A DNA stretch of 64,000 nt from Undibacterium piscinae (GCA_003970805.2 CP051152.1:1736001-1800000); one strand, 5' to 3'. Positions 54,438-64,000 are shown, numbered from the stretch's first letter. The notes: a model not told the origin generated them from the letters alone. Numbers and translations: made by a program.

Positions 54438-55727
54438 ATGAATGCCAGCGGCACACCAGTAAATCATAGGCACGCGATAGAATCTTCGCTCGATGGCTAC
54501 CTACACGTTTCGCATACGGGGCACCTCATCGACGTTAACGCCGCCTATTGCCGGCTCTCGGGCTACTCACACGATGAACTGATAGGCATGCATATCTCGG
54601 CATTGGCGGAAAATCCCGAGCTTGCCAGGCAACATACTGAACTCATCATCAGCCTTGGTAGTTACCGTTTTGAAACCAGCCATAGACGCAAAGATGGCAG
54701 CTGCTGGAGCGCGGAGGCATCAGCCACCTATTCCGAGGTTAATGACGGTGAAATGTTTGGTTTTTTGCGCGACATTAGCGAGCGTAAGCGACTCGAATCC
54801 TTGCTGGTCCAAACCGAGAGACACTTCGCGCTGCTGGTGGCGGCAACACCGGTCGGGGTATTTGAAACCAACGCCAGCGGCGCCTGTATTTTTGTCAATC
54901 ATCAGTGGTCAGAAATGACCGGCCTATCGCAAGAAGAAGCGAGCGGCAATGGCTGGATCGCGGCGCTACATCCAGACGACCGCGAACCGCTGGCAAACGC
55001 GTGGAGCGCGGCCGTCACCGAGGGTCTGCCATTTCGCCAGGAATACCGTTTTATCGACAAGCAAGGCAAAATCACCTGGGTTCTCGGGCAATCTCAAAAG
55101 TTACTCTCCTCAGAGGGTAAAACCCTGGGCTACATAGGCAGCACGACCGACATCAGTGACAGTAAGCTGTTGGCGGCACAAATCCATGAGATGGCCTTTC
55201 TCGATGCACTCACCCAACTGCCCAACCGGCGCTACCTGCATGACCGCCTGCGTCTGGCGATTGCCTTAAGCAAGCGCAAGAGTAGTTACGGGGCGCTGAT
55301 GTTTATGGATCTGGATAACTTCAAACCCGTCAACGATGAATGGGGACATGAAGCGGGCGATCAACTCTTGGTGGAAGCGGCGCAGCGGATTAAAGCTTGC
55401 TTACGCGAAGTCGATACCGTGGCACGTTTTGGTGGCGATGAATTTGTCGTGATTGTCAGTGAGTTAGATAATAATTTGGAACACGCCACTGACCAGGCCA
55501 AGGTGGTGGCGGAAAAAATACGTCAGAGTTTAAGCCTGCCGTTTCATCTGCGTTCTAGTCTAGAAGATCTAGCCGCTAGCGACTCGCAGCATCAAGCTTC
55601 GGCCAGTATAGGCGTGGTGATGTTTATCAATGAGGGCGACACCCAAAACGACATCCTGAAATGGGCCGACCACGCCATGTATCAAGCCAAAAAGGCGGGC
55701 GGCAACACCATCGTATTTCATACTTAG
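54438..55727 (+). CDS. Diguanylate cyclase with two PAS domains
   Basis: The 429-residue protein has a first PAS domain (about 10-125, GHLIDVNAAYCRLSGYSHDELIG), a second PAS/PAC domain (about 130-255, NASGACIFVNHQWSEMTGLSQEEA) and a C-terminal GGDEF domain (about 265-428). The active site reads GGDEF (332-336), the substrate-side LMFMDLDNFKPVND motif is present, and the allosteric I-site RxxD (REVD) lies five residues upstream, so it should make c-di-GMP from two GTP and be product-inhibited. There is no transmembrane helix, so it senses a cytoplasmic signal, perhaps redox or a small ligand. A MITE-like element follows its stop. Confidence 0.93.
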   Translation: MNASGTPVNHRHAIESSLDGYLHVSHTGHLIDVNAAYCRLSGYSHDELIGMHISALAENPELARQHTELIISLGSYRFETSHRRKDGSCWSAEASATYSEVNDGEMFGFLRDISERKRLESLLVQTERHFALLVAATPVGVFETNASGACIFVNHQWSEMTGLSQEEASGNGWIAALHPDDREPLANAWSAAVTEGLPFRQEYRFIDKQGKITWVLGQSQKLLSSEGKTLGYIGSTTDISDSKLLAAQIHEMAFLDALTQLPNRRYLHDRLRLAIALSKRKSSYGALMFMDLDNFKPVNDEWGHEAGDQLLVEAAQRIKACLREVDTVARFGGDEFVVIVSELDNNLEHATDQAKVVAEKIRQSLSLPFHLRSSLEDLAASDSQHQASASIGVVMFINEGDTQNDILKWADHAMYQAKKAGGNTIVFHT

Positions 55728-55735
55728 CATTTGTA

Positions 55736-55801
55736 AGACTTACGCAAAATCGCCCCGGCGTCCTAACATCCGCCTTGCTGGAACAATTCTGCGTAAATCC
55801 T
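55736..55801. repeat. MITE-like inverted-repeat element, family 2, copy 2
   Basis: AGACTTACGCAAAATCGCCCC at the left and GGAACAATTCTGCGTAAATCCT at the right form an imperfect terminal inverted repeat around a 23-base middle. The arms match those of 37346-37447. It begins nine bases after the GGDEF gene stop and could act as its terminator hairpin. Confidence 0.8.
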
Positions 55802-55867
55802 AATTTTCTATCCATGCCTGATGCGCAAAGCCGCGCCCGAAGTGACACGAGCTTGGCCTAACACACG

Positions 55868-56917
55868 CTACTGACTCGCCACAACCTTAGTCAACGGTGC
55901 TGTCAAGCGTTGCACCATGGCGCGCACTGCCTTCAATTGCGAACCAGACTGCAAGGCATAATTTGGCCCGGTGTAACCAAACCAGTCCCAGCAGCCTTTA
56001 GGGTTATACGGAATCGTGCTGGCGTTCACCTGCGGATACAGCACGATGATGCTATTCGTGTCGGCCCAGTCGTTATAGCTGCTCTTGCCATAGAAATCAT
56101 CCTGCACCACCGCGGCAGACTGCAAGCAGCCATGGAAAGCCACATGCACCCGGCAAGCATCGCCTTGCTTGCAATTTTGCGGTACGTAAGCATAGGCGTC
56201 CGCAGCCATGCCGGTAGAGGCGTCCGAAAACTCACTTTGATTAAAGCTGATCAAGCTACCGCTACGTTTTTTTGCCGGTGGCTGCATGGCTCCGTAAATA
56301 TGCGTCAACATGGCACCGGGTTGATCGTAAGCCTTATGTTTGACGCTGCAGTGACTGATGTAAGGCGCAGCATTGGCATCGCAAGCATTACCAAAGGCAG
56401 GCGTAATCAGGGCATGCCCGGAAGGCATATTATTCACATACAGTAAATTGGCCTGAGGCACGCCCAGATCCTTGAAAAAAGCCACAGTCGCATCGACCGC
56501 TTGCTGATACACCACCGTATCCTTAGTGCCGCTAAAGACGTAGATACGATCATTTTGCAAGTCACTCAAAGGATCAATCTGACCGGCCAAAGCAAAACCC
56601 TGCGCTGCCACCAGCATGCCAGCTGGATTTGGCGGTACAAACGGCACTAAGCCCATACACACCGCGGCATTGAGCAGACTGCCCGCCGCGCAATAATAAG
56701 GCCCGCCCGCCACCACACCAGCGCCCACCACCGAGCTGGAAAAAGCGACTTGATATTGCACTGCCATAAATGCCCCGGACGACAAACCGGAGACCGACGT
56801 GGCCTTACTGCTAGCACCAAAAGCCGGCAGGTTTGGCGATACTTTGCTATTGGCTTGCGCCATTGAAGTGCTAGCAATAACGAGGGAGAGAAAAATTGCG
56901 GGGCGAAACAATTTCAT
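55868..56917 (-). CDS. Secreted PHB-depolymerase-like alpha/beta hydrolase
   Basis: The 349-residue protein has a signal peptide (AIFLSLVIASTSMAQA, cleavage about residue 22) and an alpha/beta hydrolase body. The nucleophile elbow is VSGLSSGAFMA (Ser at about 46), the acid is probably Asp in FSGTKDTVV and the base His in NNMPSGHALITPAFGNAC. This matches the layout of the single-domain polyhydroxybutyrate depolymerase type known from Penicillium funiculosum. Several Cys residues could form disulfides, as expected for an exported enzyme. It may also be a general esterase. ATG at 56917 is preferred because AGGAG lies six bases upstream. Confidence 0.85.
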   Translation of the reverse strand: MKLFRPAIFLSLVIASTSMAQANSKVSPNLPAFGASSKATSVSGLSSGAFMAVQYQVAFSSSVVGAGVVAGGPYYCAAGSLLNAAVCMGLVPFVPPNPAGMLVAAQGFALAGQIDPLSDLQNDRIYVFSGTKDTVVYQQAVDATVAFFKDLGVPQANLLYVNNMPSGHALITPAFGNACDANAAPYISHCSVKHKAYDQPGAMLTHIYGAMQPPAKKRSGSLISFNQSEFSDASTGMAADAYAYVPQNCKQGDACRVHVAFHGCLQSAAVVQDDFYGKSSYNDWADTNSIIVLYPQVNASTIPYNPKGCWDWFGYTGPNYALQSGSQLKAVRAMVQRLTAPLTKVVASQ

Positions 56918-57512
56918 CATAAGCTCCTTAAAAAGTGGAATTAGATATCGACTGTCAGGGTGAATTGATGCAACGCACAATCCCTGCCACGCAAAGATTC
57001 TCATATAAAGCACTTTTTATATTTTTATTTTAGCAATAAAAAATGCTTTTTAAATGAGGGGCTTAGGCCAAATTGTTGCTGCCAGACAGGTCGCCATAAG
57101 CAGTTTGACAGGGCGGGAGAAACCCGCATCGCATGATGGAAATCCGTAATAATTAGAATAAAAAATACCAATTGGCGTCTGTTTAAACGGCATATTTACC
57201 CCTTTCAACGCGGGGTTCAGCCACCCTACAAGGCTTACGGGTTATGCACCCCATGCGCACTTATTTGCCAAATTGTCATCTTCCTGTCATTCGCAGCGCC
57301 TACTCTGCTCGGAGGGAGGTCCAGAAATCAAGGCTCAAATCGAACCGAAGATGAAAAATGAAGCAGGGCAGTATTGGAAACGGCACTTTCCTAGGGAAAA
57401 TATACGGAGTATATCTACAGCATTCGCTCTGCCTAAAACTTGTGCAGCGCACAAGATGCCCTCGTGTTAAGCTTCGTGCCGCCGTATTTCTCCCACATCT
57501 TTCAAGAAAAAC
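56918..57512. other. Intergenic region between the hydrolase and uppP genes
   Basis: About 595 bases without a supported gene. An imperfect inverted repeat, AAAGCACTTTTTAT (57007-57020) with ATAAAAAATGCTTT (57036-57049), lies about 90 bases upstream of the hydrolase start and has 13 of 14 pairs. It may be a regulatory dyad. The promoter of uppP should lie in the right half. Confidence 0.5.
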
Positions 57513-58361
57513 ATGGATATTCTTCTCGCCGCAAAAATCATCATCATGGGCATCGTTGAGGGCCTGACTGAATTTTTACCTATTTCGTCCACCGGACATT
57601 TGATTTTGGCAGGCAGCCTGCTCAACTTCACAGGCGAGAAAATGAAGGTGTTTGAAATCGCGATACAGGCCGGTGCCATTTTCGCGGTGTGCCTGGAATA
57701 CCGCCATAAGATCGCCTCGATACTGGGCGGTATAGGCAATGATCCTAAAGCGCGCAAATTTGTCCTAAACCTGATGATCGCCTTTTTTCCTGCGGCCTTA
57801 CTGGGCTTATTGTTCAGCAAAAAAATCAAAGAATTCCTGTTCGCTCCGGTTCCGGTGGCACTGGCCTTTATCATCGGCGGCCTGGTCATCTTGTGGGCCG
57901 AGCGCAAACAAACTGATCGTTGTGCCAAGCAGCCTGATGCCAAAGCCAGGATAGAAACCGTGGATGACATGAGCCCGCTTGATGCGCTCAAGGTTGGCCT
58001 GGCGCAAGCCTTTGCGCTGATCCCAGGCACCAGCCGCTCCGGTGCGTCTATCATAGGCGGGATGCTGTTTGGCATGTCACGCAAGGCTGCCACCGAATTC
58101 TCGTTTTTCCTGGCGATTCCCACTTTGCTGGGCGCGACCGTGTATTCGCTGTACAAGGCGCGTGAAGAATTATCGGCCGCCGATATTCCCATGTTTGGCT
58201 TGGGCACCATCGCCGCGTTTATCTCCGCGCTATTTTGCGTACGCTGGTTATTGCGTTATATCGCGACGCATAATTTCAACGCCTTTGCCTGGTATCGCAT
58301 CGCCTTTGGCCTGATGATACTGGTGACAGCGTATACTGGCACCATCGTCTGGGCCGATTAA
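57513..58361 (+). CDS. uppP: Undecaprenyl-diphosphatase UppP (BacA)
   Basis: The 282-residue membrane protein has the two UppP signatures: [14 protein letters not shown] (about 16-29), with the catalytic Glu and His, and [14 protein letters not shown] (about 170-183), with the phosphate-binding Arg. Eight or so membrane helices are predicted. UppP removes a phosphate from undecaprenyl diphosphate at the outer face of the inner membrane and so recycles the lipid carrier for peptidoglycan. Overproduction gives bacitracin resistance. It lies 28 bases before recQ on the same strand and may share a transcript with it. Confidence 0.97.
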   Translation: MDILLAAKIIIMGIVEGLTEFLPISSTGHLILAGSLLNFTGEKMKVFEIAIQAGAIFAVCLEYRHKIASILGGIGNDPKARKFVLNLMIAFFPAALLGLLFSKKIKEFLFAPVPVALAFIIGGLVILWAERKQTDRCAKQPDAKARIETVDDMSPLDALKVGLAQAFALIPGTSRSGASIIGGMLFGMSRKAATEFSFFLAIPTLLGATVYSLYKAREELSAADIPMFGLGTIAAFISALFCVRWLLRYIATHNFNAFAWYRIAFGLMILVTAYTGTIVWAD

Positions 58362-58389
58362 GCCCTGACACCCCGAATCGACTTAGCCC

Positions 58390-60252
58390 ATGAGCATGCA
58401 GCACACCAGCGAAACCAATAGCAACGACGCAGCAAGCGCCGCACAAACTCAGGCCCTGCACTTATTGCAGACGGTGTTCGGCTACCCGGCCTTTCGTTCG
58501 CAGCAAGGGCAGATCGTTGATCACGTGGTCAATGGAGGTGATGCGCTGGTGCTGATGCCTACCGGTGGCGGTAAATCACTGTGCTACCAGATCCCGGCGA
58601 TGATACGCAAAGGCGTCGGCATCGTGGTTTCGCCGCTGATCGCCTTGATGCAAGATCAGGTCGATGCCCTGGAAGAGGTCGGAGTGCGGGCCGCCTTTCT
58701 GAACTCTACCCAGAGTTTTGAAGAGTCGCAGCGGGTGGAACGTCTGCTGCGCACTGGCGAGATTGATCTGGTGTATATCGCGCCGGAGCGCCTGATGACA
58801 GCGCGCTGTCTCGATATGTTAGAAGCTAGCCCTATCGCCCTGTTTGCGATTGATGAGGCGCATTGCGTCTCGCAATGGGGCCATGATTTCCGTCCTGAAT
58901 ACATCAAGCTGTCTGTCCTGCACGAGCGTTTTCCCAGTGTGCCGCGCATCGCACTGACTGCCACTGCCGATCAGCAAACCCGCGACGAGATTATCCGCTG
59001 CCTGCAACTAGAAACGGCGCTGCAATTCGTCTCTTCGTTTGATCGCCCCAACATCCGTTACCAGATCGTAGAAAAGGCCAATGGCCGCAAGCAACTGCTA
59101 GACTTTATCAATGCCCAGCATAGCGGCGACGCCGGTATCGTGTATTGCCTGTCGCGCAAAAAAGTGGAAGAAACTGCCGAATTTTTAAATGAAAACGGCA
59201 TCAATTCGCTGCCCTACCATGCCGGCATGGAGATGACGGTACGCAGCCGCAACCAGGCCAGATTTTTGCGTGAAGACGGCATCGTGATGTGCGCTACCAT
59301 CGCCTTTGGCATGGGCATTGATAAGCCAGATGTGCGCTTTGTCGCCCATCTGGATCTGCCCAAAAGCATAGAAGGCTATTACCAGGAAACCGGACGCGCC
59401 GGACGCGACGGCGCCACTGCCAATGCCTGGATGGCGTATGGCTTGCAAGACGTGGTGCAGCAACGCCGCATGATCGACGAGTCGGAAGCCAATGAGACTT
59501 ACAAGCGGGTGCAGGGCGTTAAGCTCGATGCCATGCTCAGCCTGTGCGAAACCCTCAATTGCCGGCGCGTACAACTGCTCGATTATTTCGGCCAGGCATC
59601 AACGCCTTGCGGCAATTGCGATACCTGCTTGTCGCCACCGACCTCGTTTGACGGCAGCGTGGCGGCACAAAAAATTCTCTCTACCGTGTACCGGGTCGAC
59701 CAGCGTTTTGCGGCCGGTCATGTGATCGACGTATTACGCGGCATCGATACCGAAAGGGTGCAGCAATGGCGCCACAATCAGCTATCGACCTTTGGCGTAG
59801 GCGCGGAAAAGACCGAAGCCGAATGGCGCGCCCTGCTGCGCCAGTTAATTGCGCTCGGTCTGGTGGCGGTCGATTACGAAAACTACAGCTCGCTGAAGCT
59901 GACCGAGCAATCGCGTGCGGTACTGCGCGGCGAAACCAAGATACAGCTGCGCCAATATAAAAAAGCTGAAAAGGCCACCAAGCATAAACGCCAGTCGGCC
60001 AAAGATTTTGCCGAAACCGATTTGTCGGCCAGTGAACAAGCGATTTTCGAGAAACTGCGCTGGTGGCGCATTACCACCGCGAAAGCACATAACGTGGCCG
60101 CTTTCATTATCTTCGCCGATGCCACTTTGCGCGAAATCGCCAAGACCAAGCCACGCTCCATGGACGATCTGCGCGGCGTCACCGGGGTTGGCGCCAAGAA
60201 GCTGGAAAGCTATGGCGCCGAGATCGTGGCCTTGATAGCTGAAATGAGTTGA
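58390..60252 (+). CDS. recQ: ATP-dependent DNA helicase RecQ
   Basis: The 620-residue protein has the complete RecQ domain order. Motif 0 is [13 protein letters not shown], Walker A is [12 protein letters not shown] (about 56-67), motif II is DEAH (155-158), and the aromatic loop is [13 protein letters not shown]. The helicase half has [25 protein letters not shown] and [10 protein letters not shown]. The zinc-binding part with four Cys ([19 protein letters not shown]) comes at about 390-420, followed by the RQC winged helix and a C-terminal HRDC domain (about 540-615). RecQ unwinds DNA 3' to 5' in the RecF repair pathway. It is about ten residues longer than the E. coli protein, mainly at the N-terminus. 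Confidence 0.98.
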   Translation: MSMQHTSETNSNDAASAAQTQALHLLQTVFGYPAFRSQQGQIVDHVVNGGDALVLMPTGGGKSLCYQIPAMIRKGVGIVVSPLIALMQDQVDALEEVGVRAAFLNSTQSFEESQRVERLLRTGEIDLVYIAPERLMTARCLDMLEASPIALFAIDEAHCVSQWGHDFRPEYIKLSVLHERFPSVPRIALTATADQQTRDEIIRCLQLETALQFVSSFDRPNIRYQIVEKANGRKQLLDFINAQHSGDAGIVYCLSRKKVEETAEFLNENGINSLPYHAGMEMTVRSRNQARFLREDGIVMCATIAFGMGIDKPDVRFVAHLDLPKSIEGYYQETGRAGRDGATANAWMAYGLQDVVQQRRMIDESEANETYKRVQGVKLDAMLSLCETLNCRRVQLLDYFGQASTPCGNCDTCLSPPTSFDGSVAAQKILSTVYRVDQRFAAGHVIDVLRGIDTERVQQWRHNQLSTFGVGAEKTEAEWRALLRQLIALGLVAVDYENYSSLKLTEQSRAVLRGETKIQLRQYKKAEKATKHKRQSAKDFAETDLSASEQAIFEKLRWWRITTAKAHNVAAFIIFADATLREIAKTKPRSMDDLRGVTGVGAKKLESYGAEIVALIAEMS

Positions 60253-60700
60253 TTCCCAACTGTTCCGCCAGCGATGAAAACTCCCTCGCCCGCCGGCGGG
60301 AGAGGGCCGGGGGCGGAACAGGGAATTTGAATGGCATGCCATCCACCTGTGTAGCAATATTCGCTAGTAAGCGAATATGCGCCCTGCAAGGGAGGGTGAT
60401 TGAGTAACGCTTGCCTTCAAATAGCTGATACGCTTAACGCCATGAAAAATCAAATATTGCGCTTAATTTGGACCACCCTCATCCCAACCCTTCTCCCGCT
60501 GACGGGAGAAGGGCTTTGTATAACGGGCTGAACAGTAACGTTAAGTCTCTACTTGCAATGAAACCCCAAAGCTTGACCACATATTCCATGCGCCTTTCCA
60601 GCCTAAAATCGACAGCAAGGCGCATGGAATATGCGCGCAGCTTTTGGGAAGTTCCCTTTTCAGAAGTACTTTGCTTGATTGACCGTACCTGGCGCTCAGC
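60253..60700. other. Palindrome-rich intergenic region before the SNF2 gene
   Basis: No gene is supported in these 448 bases, but four separate dyads crowd into it. They are TGTTCCGCC (60261-60269) with GGCGGAACA (60312-60320), enclosing a GC-rich hairpin around CCCGCCGGCGGG; ATATTCGCT/AGCGAATAT (60357-60378); CCCTTCTCCCG/CGGGAGAAGGG (60488-60513); and the family 1 repeat at 60568-60645. They may end recQ transcription or be repetitive extragenic palindromes. Confidence 0.6.
60568..60645. repeat. Palindromic dispersed repeat, family 1, copy C (diverged)
   Basis: ATATTCCATGCGCC (60581-60594) pairs perfectly with GGCGCATGGAATAT (60619-60632). Outer AAAGCT/AGCTTT arms extend the stem. The inner arm sequence CATATTCCATGCGC equals that of copy B at 36182, but the middle is different. 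Confidence 0.75.
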
Positions 60701-63190
60701 ATGCCCGATCTGATCGGCCACTTCCGTCCCAGAATGACATTGCAGACCTTAGGTCGCGGCGATGGCTTGCTGGGTATGAAACCGACCGGCGTATTCGGTC
60801 CGCGTGGCGGCAGCGTGACCGTGGTGCAGATAGACTGGCTATACAGCGTCAAGCTAGATACCGGCGAATTACGCTGGCAAACCGCCGCCCCCACGGTTTT
60901 ACTGAATCGCCGCCCGGTTTCCAGCCAGCCACTACTCGATGAGCATGGGCAATCTGTCACGCTGTTACGCGACTTGGGCGCTGAAGCCGATGCACTGGAC
61001 CAGGTCTGGGATCTCGATCTGCATCCGCTGCCGGCCAATAGCCTGCAATGGCGCAGCGACCAGGCAGCCAGTCATTATGGCCCTTTGTGGAGCTTGTTGC
61101 AGGAAGACTTTTTCGCCGATTTCTGGGCCGATCAATTACCGCAATTGCAAGCGCTAGGATGGTCTATCGTGATTGCGCCGGGTTTCGCGCATGAGAGTGT
61201 GGAGGTCGAGGCGTGGCATTTATTGATAGAACAAGACAGCGGCGAAGTGCTGGGTAAGGAAGTGGCCTCGCCTATGCGCGGGCGTCCGACCAGCATCAGC
61301 CGTCTCGGCTTACCGGCACGCGAAGGCTCGTGGCTGCTCAGTTTAGGGATAGAAATCGACGGCCAGAGCATCGATCTGGTGCCATTATTGGCAAACTTAT
61401 TGCAACGCGACCCACGCTGGCTGAACGCAAAAAAACTTGCCGAGATCGACGATCTGGCGATGATACAACTACGCGCCCCAGGCGGAAAACGCATCGCGGC
61501 ACCGGCAGCACCACTCAAAGCCATCGTCAGGCATATGCTCGATCTGCTAGGCGATGAACAGCGCCAGCACAGTCCGCTGCCACATACGCTAACAATCTCG
61601 GGCTGGGATACGCACCGGCTGGAAGCCTTGCGCCTGAGTCTGGCGGAAAGCCAAGCCGCGCGCGCCGGTCTCTATGGTGGCTGGCAACTGCAAGGCGAAA
61701 CTGGCCTGCGCGAACTGGCCAAGCGCTTGCGTATCAATGGCGGAATACCGGCAGTCGCTGCACCGGCAGGTTTAGGAATCAGTTTACGCCCTTACCAATT
61801 ACACGGCGTAGCTTGGCTGCAATATCTGCGCGAGCATCATCTGGCCGGCATTCTGGCCGATGATATGGGTCTGGGCAAAACCGCGCAGGCACTGGCCCAT
61901 CTACTGATAGAAAAACAGTCCGGCCGGCTCGATCAACCTGCCCTGATCGTGTTGCCGACCTCGCTGTTATTTAACTGGCAGGCCGAAGCCCTGCGCATGG
62001 CACCGGACTTGCGCGTACTGAGCCTGCAAGGACCGCAAAGAGCGCAACTATTCGATAGTATCGCCAGTGTTGACGTGGTGTTGACCACTTACCCGCTGCT
62101 GTGGCGCGATCTGGAAATTTTAGAAAAGCAGCAGTTTCATCTACTGATACTGGACGAAGCCCAGACCGTCAAAAATGCCGCCAGCCGCAGCGCCGATGCG
62201 GTACGGCGTATTCGTGCCCGCCATCGACTATGCATTACCGGCACACCGCTGGAAAACAATCTGGGCGAACTCTGGACCCAGTTTGATTTTTTGATGCCTG
62301 GCTTTCTCGGCGATGCGCGTAGCTTTACGCGGCTGTGGCGCAAACCGATAGAAGTCAATGGCGAGACTGTGCGCGCGCAACTGCTGGCACAAAGAATCAG
62401 ACCATTTATCTTGCGCCGCCGCAAACAGGAAGTTGCCGGCGAACTGGCTCCCAAAACCGAAGTGATCAAGCGCCTGCAACTGCAAGGCCAGCAGCGCGAC
62501 TTGTATGAAAGCGTACGTGTCGCCGCCGACGAACAAGTGCGCAAGGTGTTAACGCGCAAGGGTTTTTCCGGCGCGCAGATCACTATCCTTGATGCCTTGT
62601 TAAAACTGCGTCAGGTCTGCTGCGATCCGCATCTGCTCAAGGGCACGCAAACGCCGCATACGATGGAACGCGCCAAGCTGGAAATGCTGGCCGATATGCT
62701 ACCCAGTCTGGTGGCAGAGGGGCGACGCATGCTGGTCTTTTCGCAGTTCACCGAAATGCTGGAGCTAATCGCCGAGCAATTGGATCAACTGGCACTGCCG
62801 TATTTATCACTGACAGGCAAAACCCCGGTCGCGCAACGCGGTAAATTGGTCGCCCGTTTTCAGGATACGCAAGTACCAATACTATTGATCAGCCTGAAAG
62901 CCGGTGGCGTCGGCCTCAATCTGACCGCGGCCGATACCGTGATCCACATGGACCCATGGTGGAATCCTGCCGTTGAAGAGCAAGCTACCGCGCGCGCCCA
63001 CCGCATAGGGCAGGAGCAAGCGGTATTTGTCTACAAACTGGTGGTGCAAGGCAGTATAGAAGAGCGCATCCTCGATCTGCAGGCGCGCAAGGCAGCGTTG
63101 GCAGAAGGGGTGCTGGGAAGCGATGCGGCGCTGGCGCCGAAATTCGACGCCGCCGATCTGCAGGCCTTGTTGGCGCCGCTGAGTATTTAA
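60701..63190 (+). CDS. SNF2-family DEAD/DEAH helicase-like ATPase
   Basis: The 829-residue protein has an unassigned N-terminal part (about 1-350) and a complete SNF2 motor. Walker A is ILADDMGLGKTAQAL (about 384-398), the DEAH-like box is DEAQ in LLILDEAQTVKN, motif III is ITGTPLENNLGELW, then FILRRRKQEVA, LVFSQFTEMLELI, SLKAGGVGLNLTAADTVIHMDPWWNPAVEEQATARAHRIGQ as separate blocks. Bacterial SNF2 proteins move along double-stranded DNA and remodel bound proteins. The usual N-terminal SWIM zinc finger was not seen, and many relatives are longer (about 1000 residues or more). The start may be ATG 60701 or 60734. Repeat copy C ends 55 bases upstream. Confidence 0.9.
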   Translation: MPDLIGHFRPRMTLQTLGRGDGLLGMKPTGVFGPRGGSVTVVQIDWLYSVKLDTGELRWQTAAPTVLLNRRPVSSQPLLDEHGQSVTLLRDLGAEADALDQVWDLDLHPLPANSLQWRSDQAASHYGPLWSLLQEDFFADFWADQLPQLQALGWSIVIAPGFAHESVEVEAWHLLIEQDSGEVLGKEVASPMRGRPTSISRLGLPAREGSWLLSLGIEIDGQSIDLVPLLANLLQRDPRWLNAKKLAEIDDLAMIQLRAPGGKRIAAPAAPLKAIVRHMLDLLGDEQRQHSPLPHTLTISGWDTHRLEALRLSLAESQAARAGLYGGWQLQGETGLRELAKRLRINGGIPAVAAPAGLGISLRPYQLHGVAWLQYLREHHLAGILADDMGLGKTAQALAHLLIEKQSGRLDQPALIVLPTSLLFNWQAEALRMAPDLRVLSLQGPQRAQLFDSIASVDVVLTTYPLLWRDLEILEKQQFHLLILDEAQTVKNAASRSADAVRRIRARHRLCITGTPLENNLGELWTQFDFLMPGFLGDARSFTRLWRKPIEVNGETVRAQLLAQRIRPFILRRRKQEVAGELAPKTEVIKRLQLQGQQRDLYESVRVAADEQVRKVLTRKGFSGAQITILDALLKLRQVCCDPHLLKGTQTPHTMERAKLEMLADMLPSLVAEGRRMLVFSQFTEMLELIAEQLDQLALPYLSLTGKTPVAQRGKLVARFQDTQVPILLISLKAGGVGLNLTAADTVIHMDPWWNPAVEEQATARAHRIGQEQAVFVYKLVVQGSIEERILDLQARKAALAEGVLGSDAALAPKFDAADLQALLAPLSI

Positions 63191-63208
63191 CTCGGTGACG
63201 CCCACCTA

Positions 63209-63928
63209 TTATTTTTTGGTAAAGACCAAATCCCACACCCCATGCCCAAGTTTCAGACCACGGTTTTCAAACTTGGTGACCGGGCGATAATCGGGACGTG
63301 GTGCGTAGCCTGCTGCGGTATTTTCCAGCGCAGGCTCGGCGCCTAACACTTCCAGCATCTGCACCGCATAGTCTTCCCAGTCGGTCGCGCAATGCAGGTA
63401 GCCACCTGGAGCAATGCGTGAAGCCAGCAAGGCCACCAGCGGGCTCTGGATCAGGCGACGCTTGTTGTGGCGTGCCTTGTGCCATGGATCAGGGAAAAAC
63501 ACGTGCACACCGGCCAGCGAGTTAGGCGCAATCATGTGCGTCAAGACTTCAAAAGCATCGTGCTGGATGATGCGCTGGTTTTGCAAACCCATGGCATCAG
63601 TGAGCTTAAGCAGACTACCAACGCCAGGTGTGTGCACCTCAACGCCGATAAAATTCTTTTCCGGCATCAGTGCAGAAATTTTGGCGCTGGTCTCGCCCAT
63701 GCCAAAACCGATTTCAAATACCGTAGGCGCTGTGCGGCCAAACGCCGCCGCCACATCAAGCTCGGCTTTTTGATACGGGATGCAAAAACGCGGTCCCAAA
63801 GTTTCTATCGCCCTGCCCTGCGCCTCAGATAAGCGCCCGGCACGCGTCACAAAACTGCGGATGCGGTGTTCGGTTGGATCATAAAACAGCGGCTTATTGT
63901 TGCCGTCGGCAGGTTTGGTATCGGACAT
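63209..63928 (-). CDS. trmB: tRNA (guanine-N7)-methyltransferase TrmB
   Basis: From ATG 63928 the protein is 239 residues, a normal length for TrmB. It has the N-terminal [19 protein letters not shown] motif (about 20-38), the SAM-binding strand [18 protein letters not shown] (about 68-85), the family-specific [16 protein letters not shown] (about 143-158) with the catalytic Asp, and the C-terminal [17 protein letters not shown]. TrmB places m7G at position 46 in the variable loop of many tRNAs. It converges with the SNF2 gene, 18 bases between the stops. An upstream start at 63982 would add 18 hydrophobic residues and is less likely. Confidence 0.97.
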   Translation of the reverse strand: MSDTKPADGNNKPLFYDPTEHRIRSFVTRAGRLSEAQGRAIETLGPRFCIPYQKAELDVAAAFGRTAPTVFEIGFGMGETSAKISALMPEKNFIGVEVHTPGVGSLLKLTDAMGLQNQRIIQHDAFEVLTHMIAPNSLAGVHVFFPDPWHKARHNKRRLIQSPLVALLASRIAPGGYLHCATDWEDYAVQMLEVLGAEPALENTAAGYAPRPDYRPVTKFENRGLKLGHGVWDLVFTKK

Positions 63929-64000
63929 GGGAGCAAACAGAAAAAGTGGGAGATAAACACTGGCGCAACGAAGCCGGTTCAAACACCAGCCCCATGCGCA

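Noticed and set aside
56918..57512. A small gene between the hydrolase and uppP genes
   Set aside because: Short frames exist (for example 57273-57470) but lack ribosome sites and have random composition.
1..64000. CRISPR array, tRNA or rRNA genes
   Set aside because: No regularly spaced 25-40 bp repeats were seen, and no cloverleaf or rRNA-like stretch was recognised by eye on either strand. The tandem copies at 9443 and 13067 are two-copy duplications only.

Overview
The window looks like a chromosome segment of a betaproteobacterium of the order Burkholderiales, probably Oxalobacteraceae (Undibacterium-like). This is inferred from roughly 50 % GC, a pcm - rhodanese - tolC gene string, a TrmB/UppP/RecQ housekeeping set, many RND and MacAB-like efflux genes, and TonB receptors. 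No rRNA, tRNA, phage, integrase, transposase or CRISPR array is visible. The identity was not checked against a database.

Layout. 1-1.6 kb: start of an RND efflux operon (lipoprotein adaptor, then the pump cut by the window edge). 1.9-2.5 kb: a dienelactone-hydrolase-like protein. 2.5-7.4 kb: a tightly coupled minus-strand operon (AGPS-like flavoprotein, GlpD-like dehydrogenase, FGGY kinase) facing a divergent regulator that is an AraC activator joined to part of a LysR effector domain. 9.2-13.7 kb: a decaying locus with an AraC regulator carrying a perfect 75-bp tandem duplication, a beta-helix lipoprotein, and the broken remains of its partner cytochrome and of a convergent transglutaminase-like gene. 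13.9-19 kb: DMT exporter, two small DUF2946-like proteins, a ZnuD-like TonB receptor and a nucleosidase. 19-30 kb: minus-strand efflux region with a TetR regulator, an RND pump (one homopolymer frameshift), Pcm, rhodanese, TolC and a MacA/MacB-like exporter. 30.4-34 kb: a three-gene plus-strand operon (sensor kinase, porin, phosphate-binding-like protein). 34.1-35 kb: arsH preceded by the 3' stump of an ACR3 arsenite transporter. 35.2-36.1 kb: an SDR gene between two copies of a palindromic repeat.

36.3-46.8 kb is a sugar-utilisation locus: LacI regulator, GH1 beta-glucosidase, TonB receptor, tryptophan-halogenase-like flavoprotein and MFS importer. A cation/proton antiporter gene lies inside it. 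Near-perfect 14-16 bp LacI-type operators (TGAAAACGATTTCA and variants) lie in front of every gene of the set, one across the halogenase start codon. The likely logic is outer-membrane uptake of a beta-glucoside by the TonB receptor, inner-membrane import by the MFS protein and hydrolysis by the glucosidase, all under LacI control. The role of the halogenase-like protein is unknown.

46.8-64 kb: a MASE-type sensor kinase, a YkgJ-type cysteine-cluster protein, a 1542-residue multi-pass membrane protein of unknown function bracketed by two direct copies of a 78-79 bp terminal-inverted-repeat element, a PAS-PAS-GGDEF diguanylate cyclase, a secreted PHB-depolymerase-like hydrolase, UppP, RecQ, a SNF2-family helicase and TrmB.

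The main themes for a second look are: regulator proteins remodelled by recombination or slippage; a beta-helix/cytochrome locus being lost piece by piece; four families of short palindromic repeats placed around accessory genes; and the giant unknown membrane protein between repeats.
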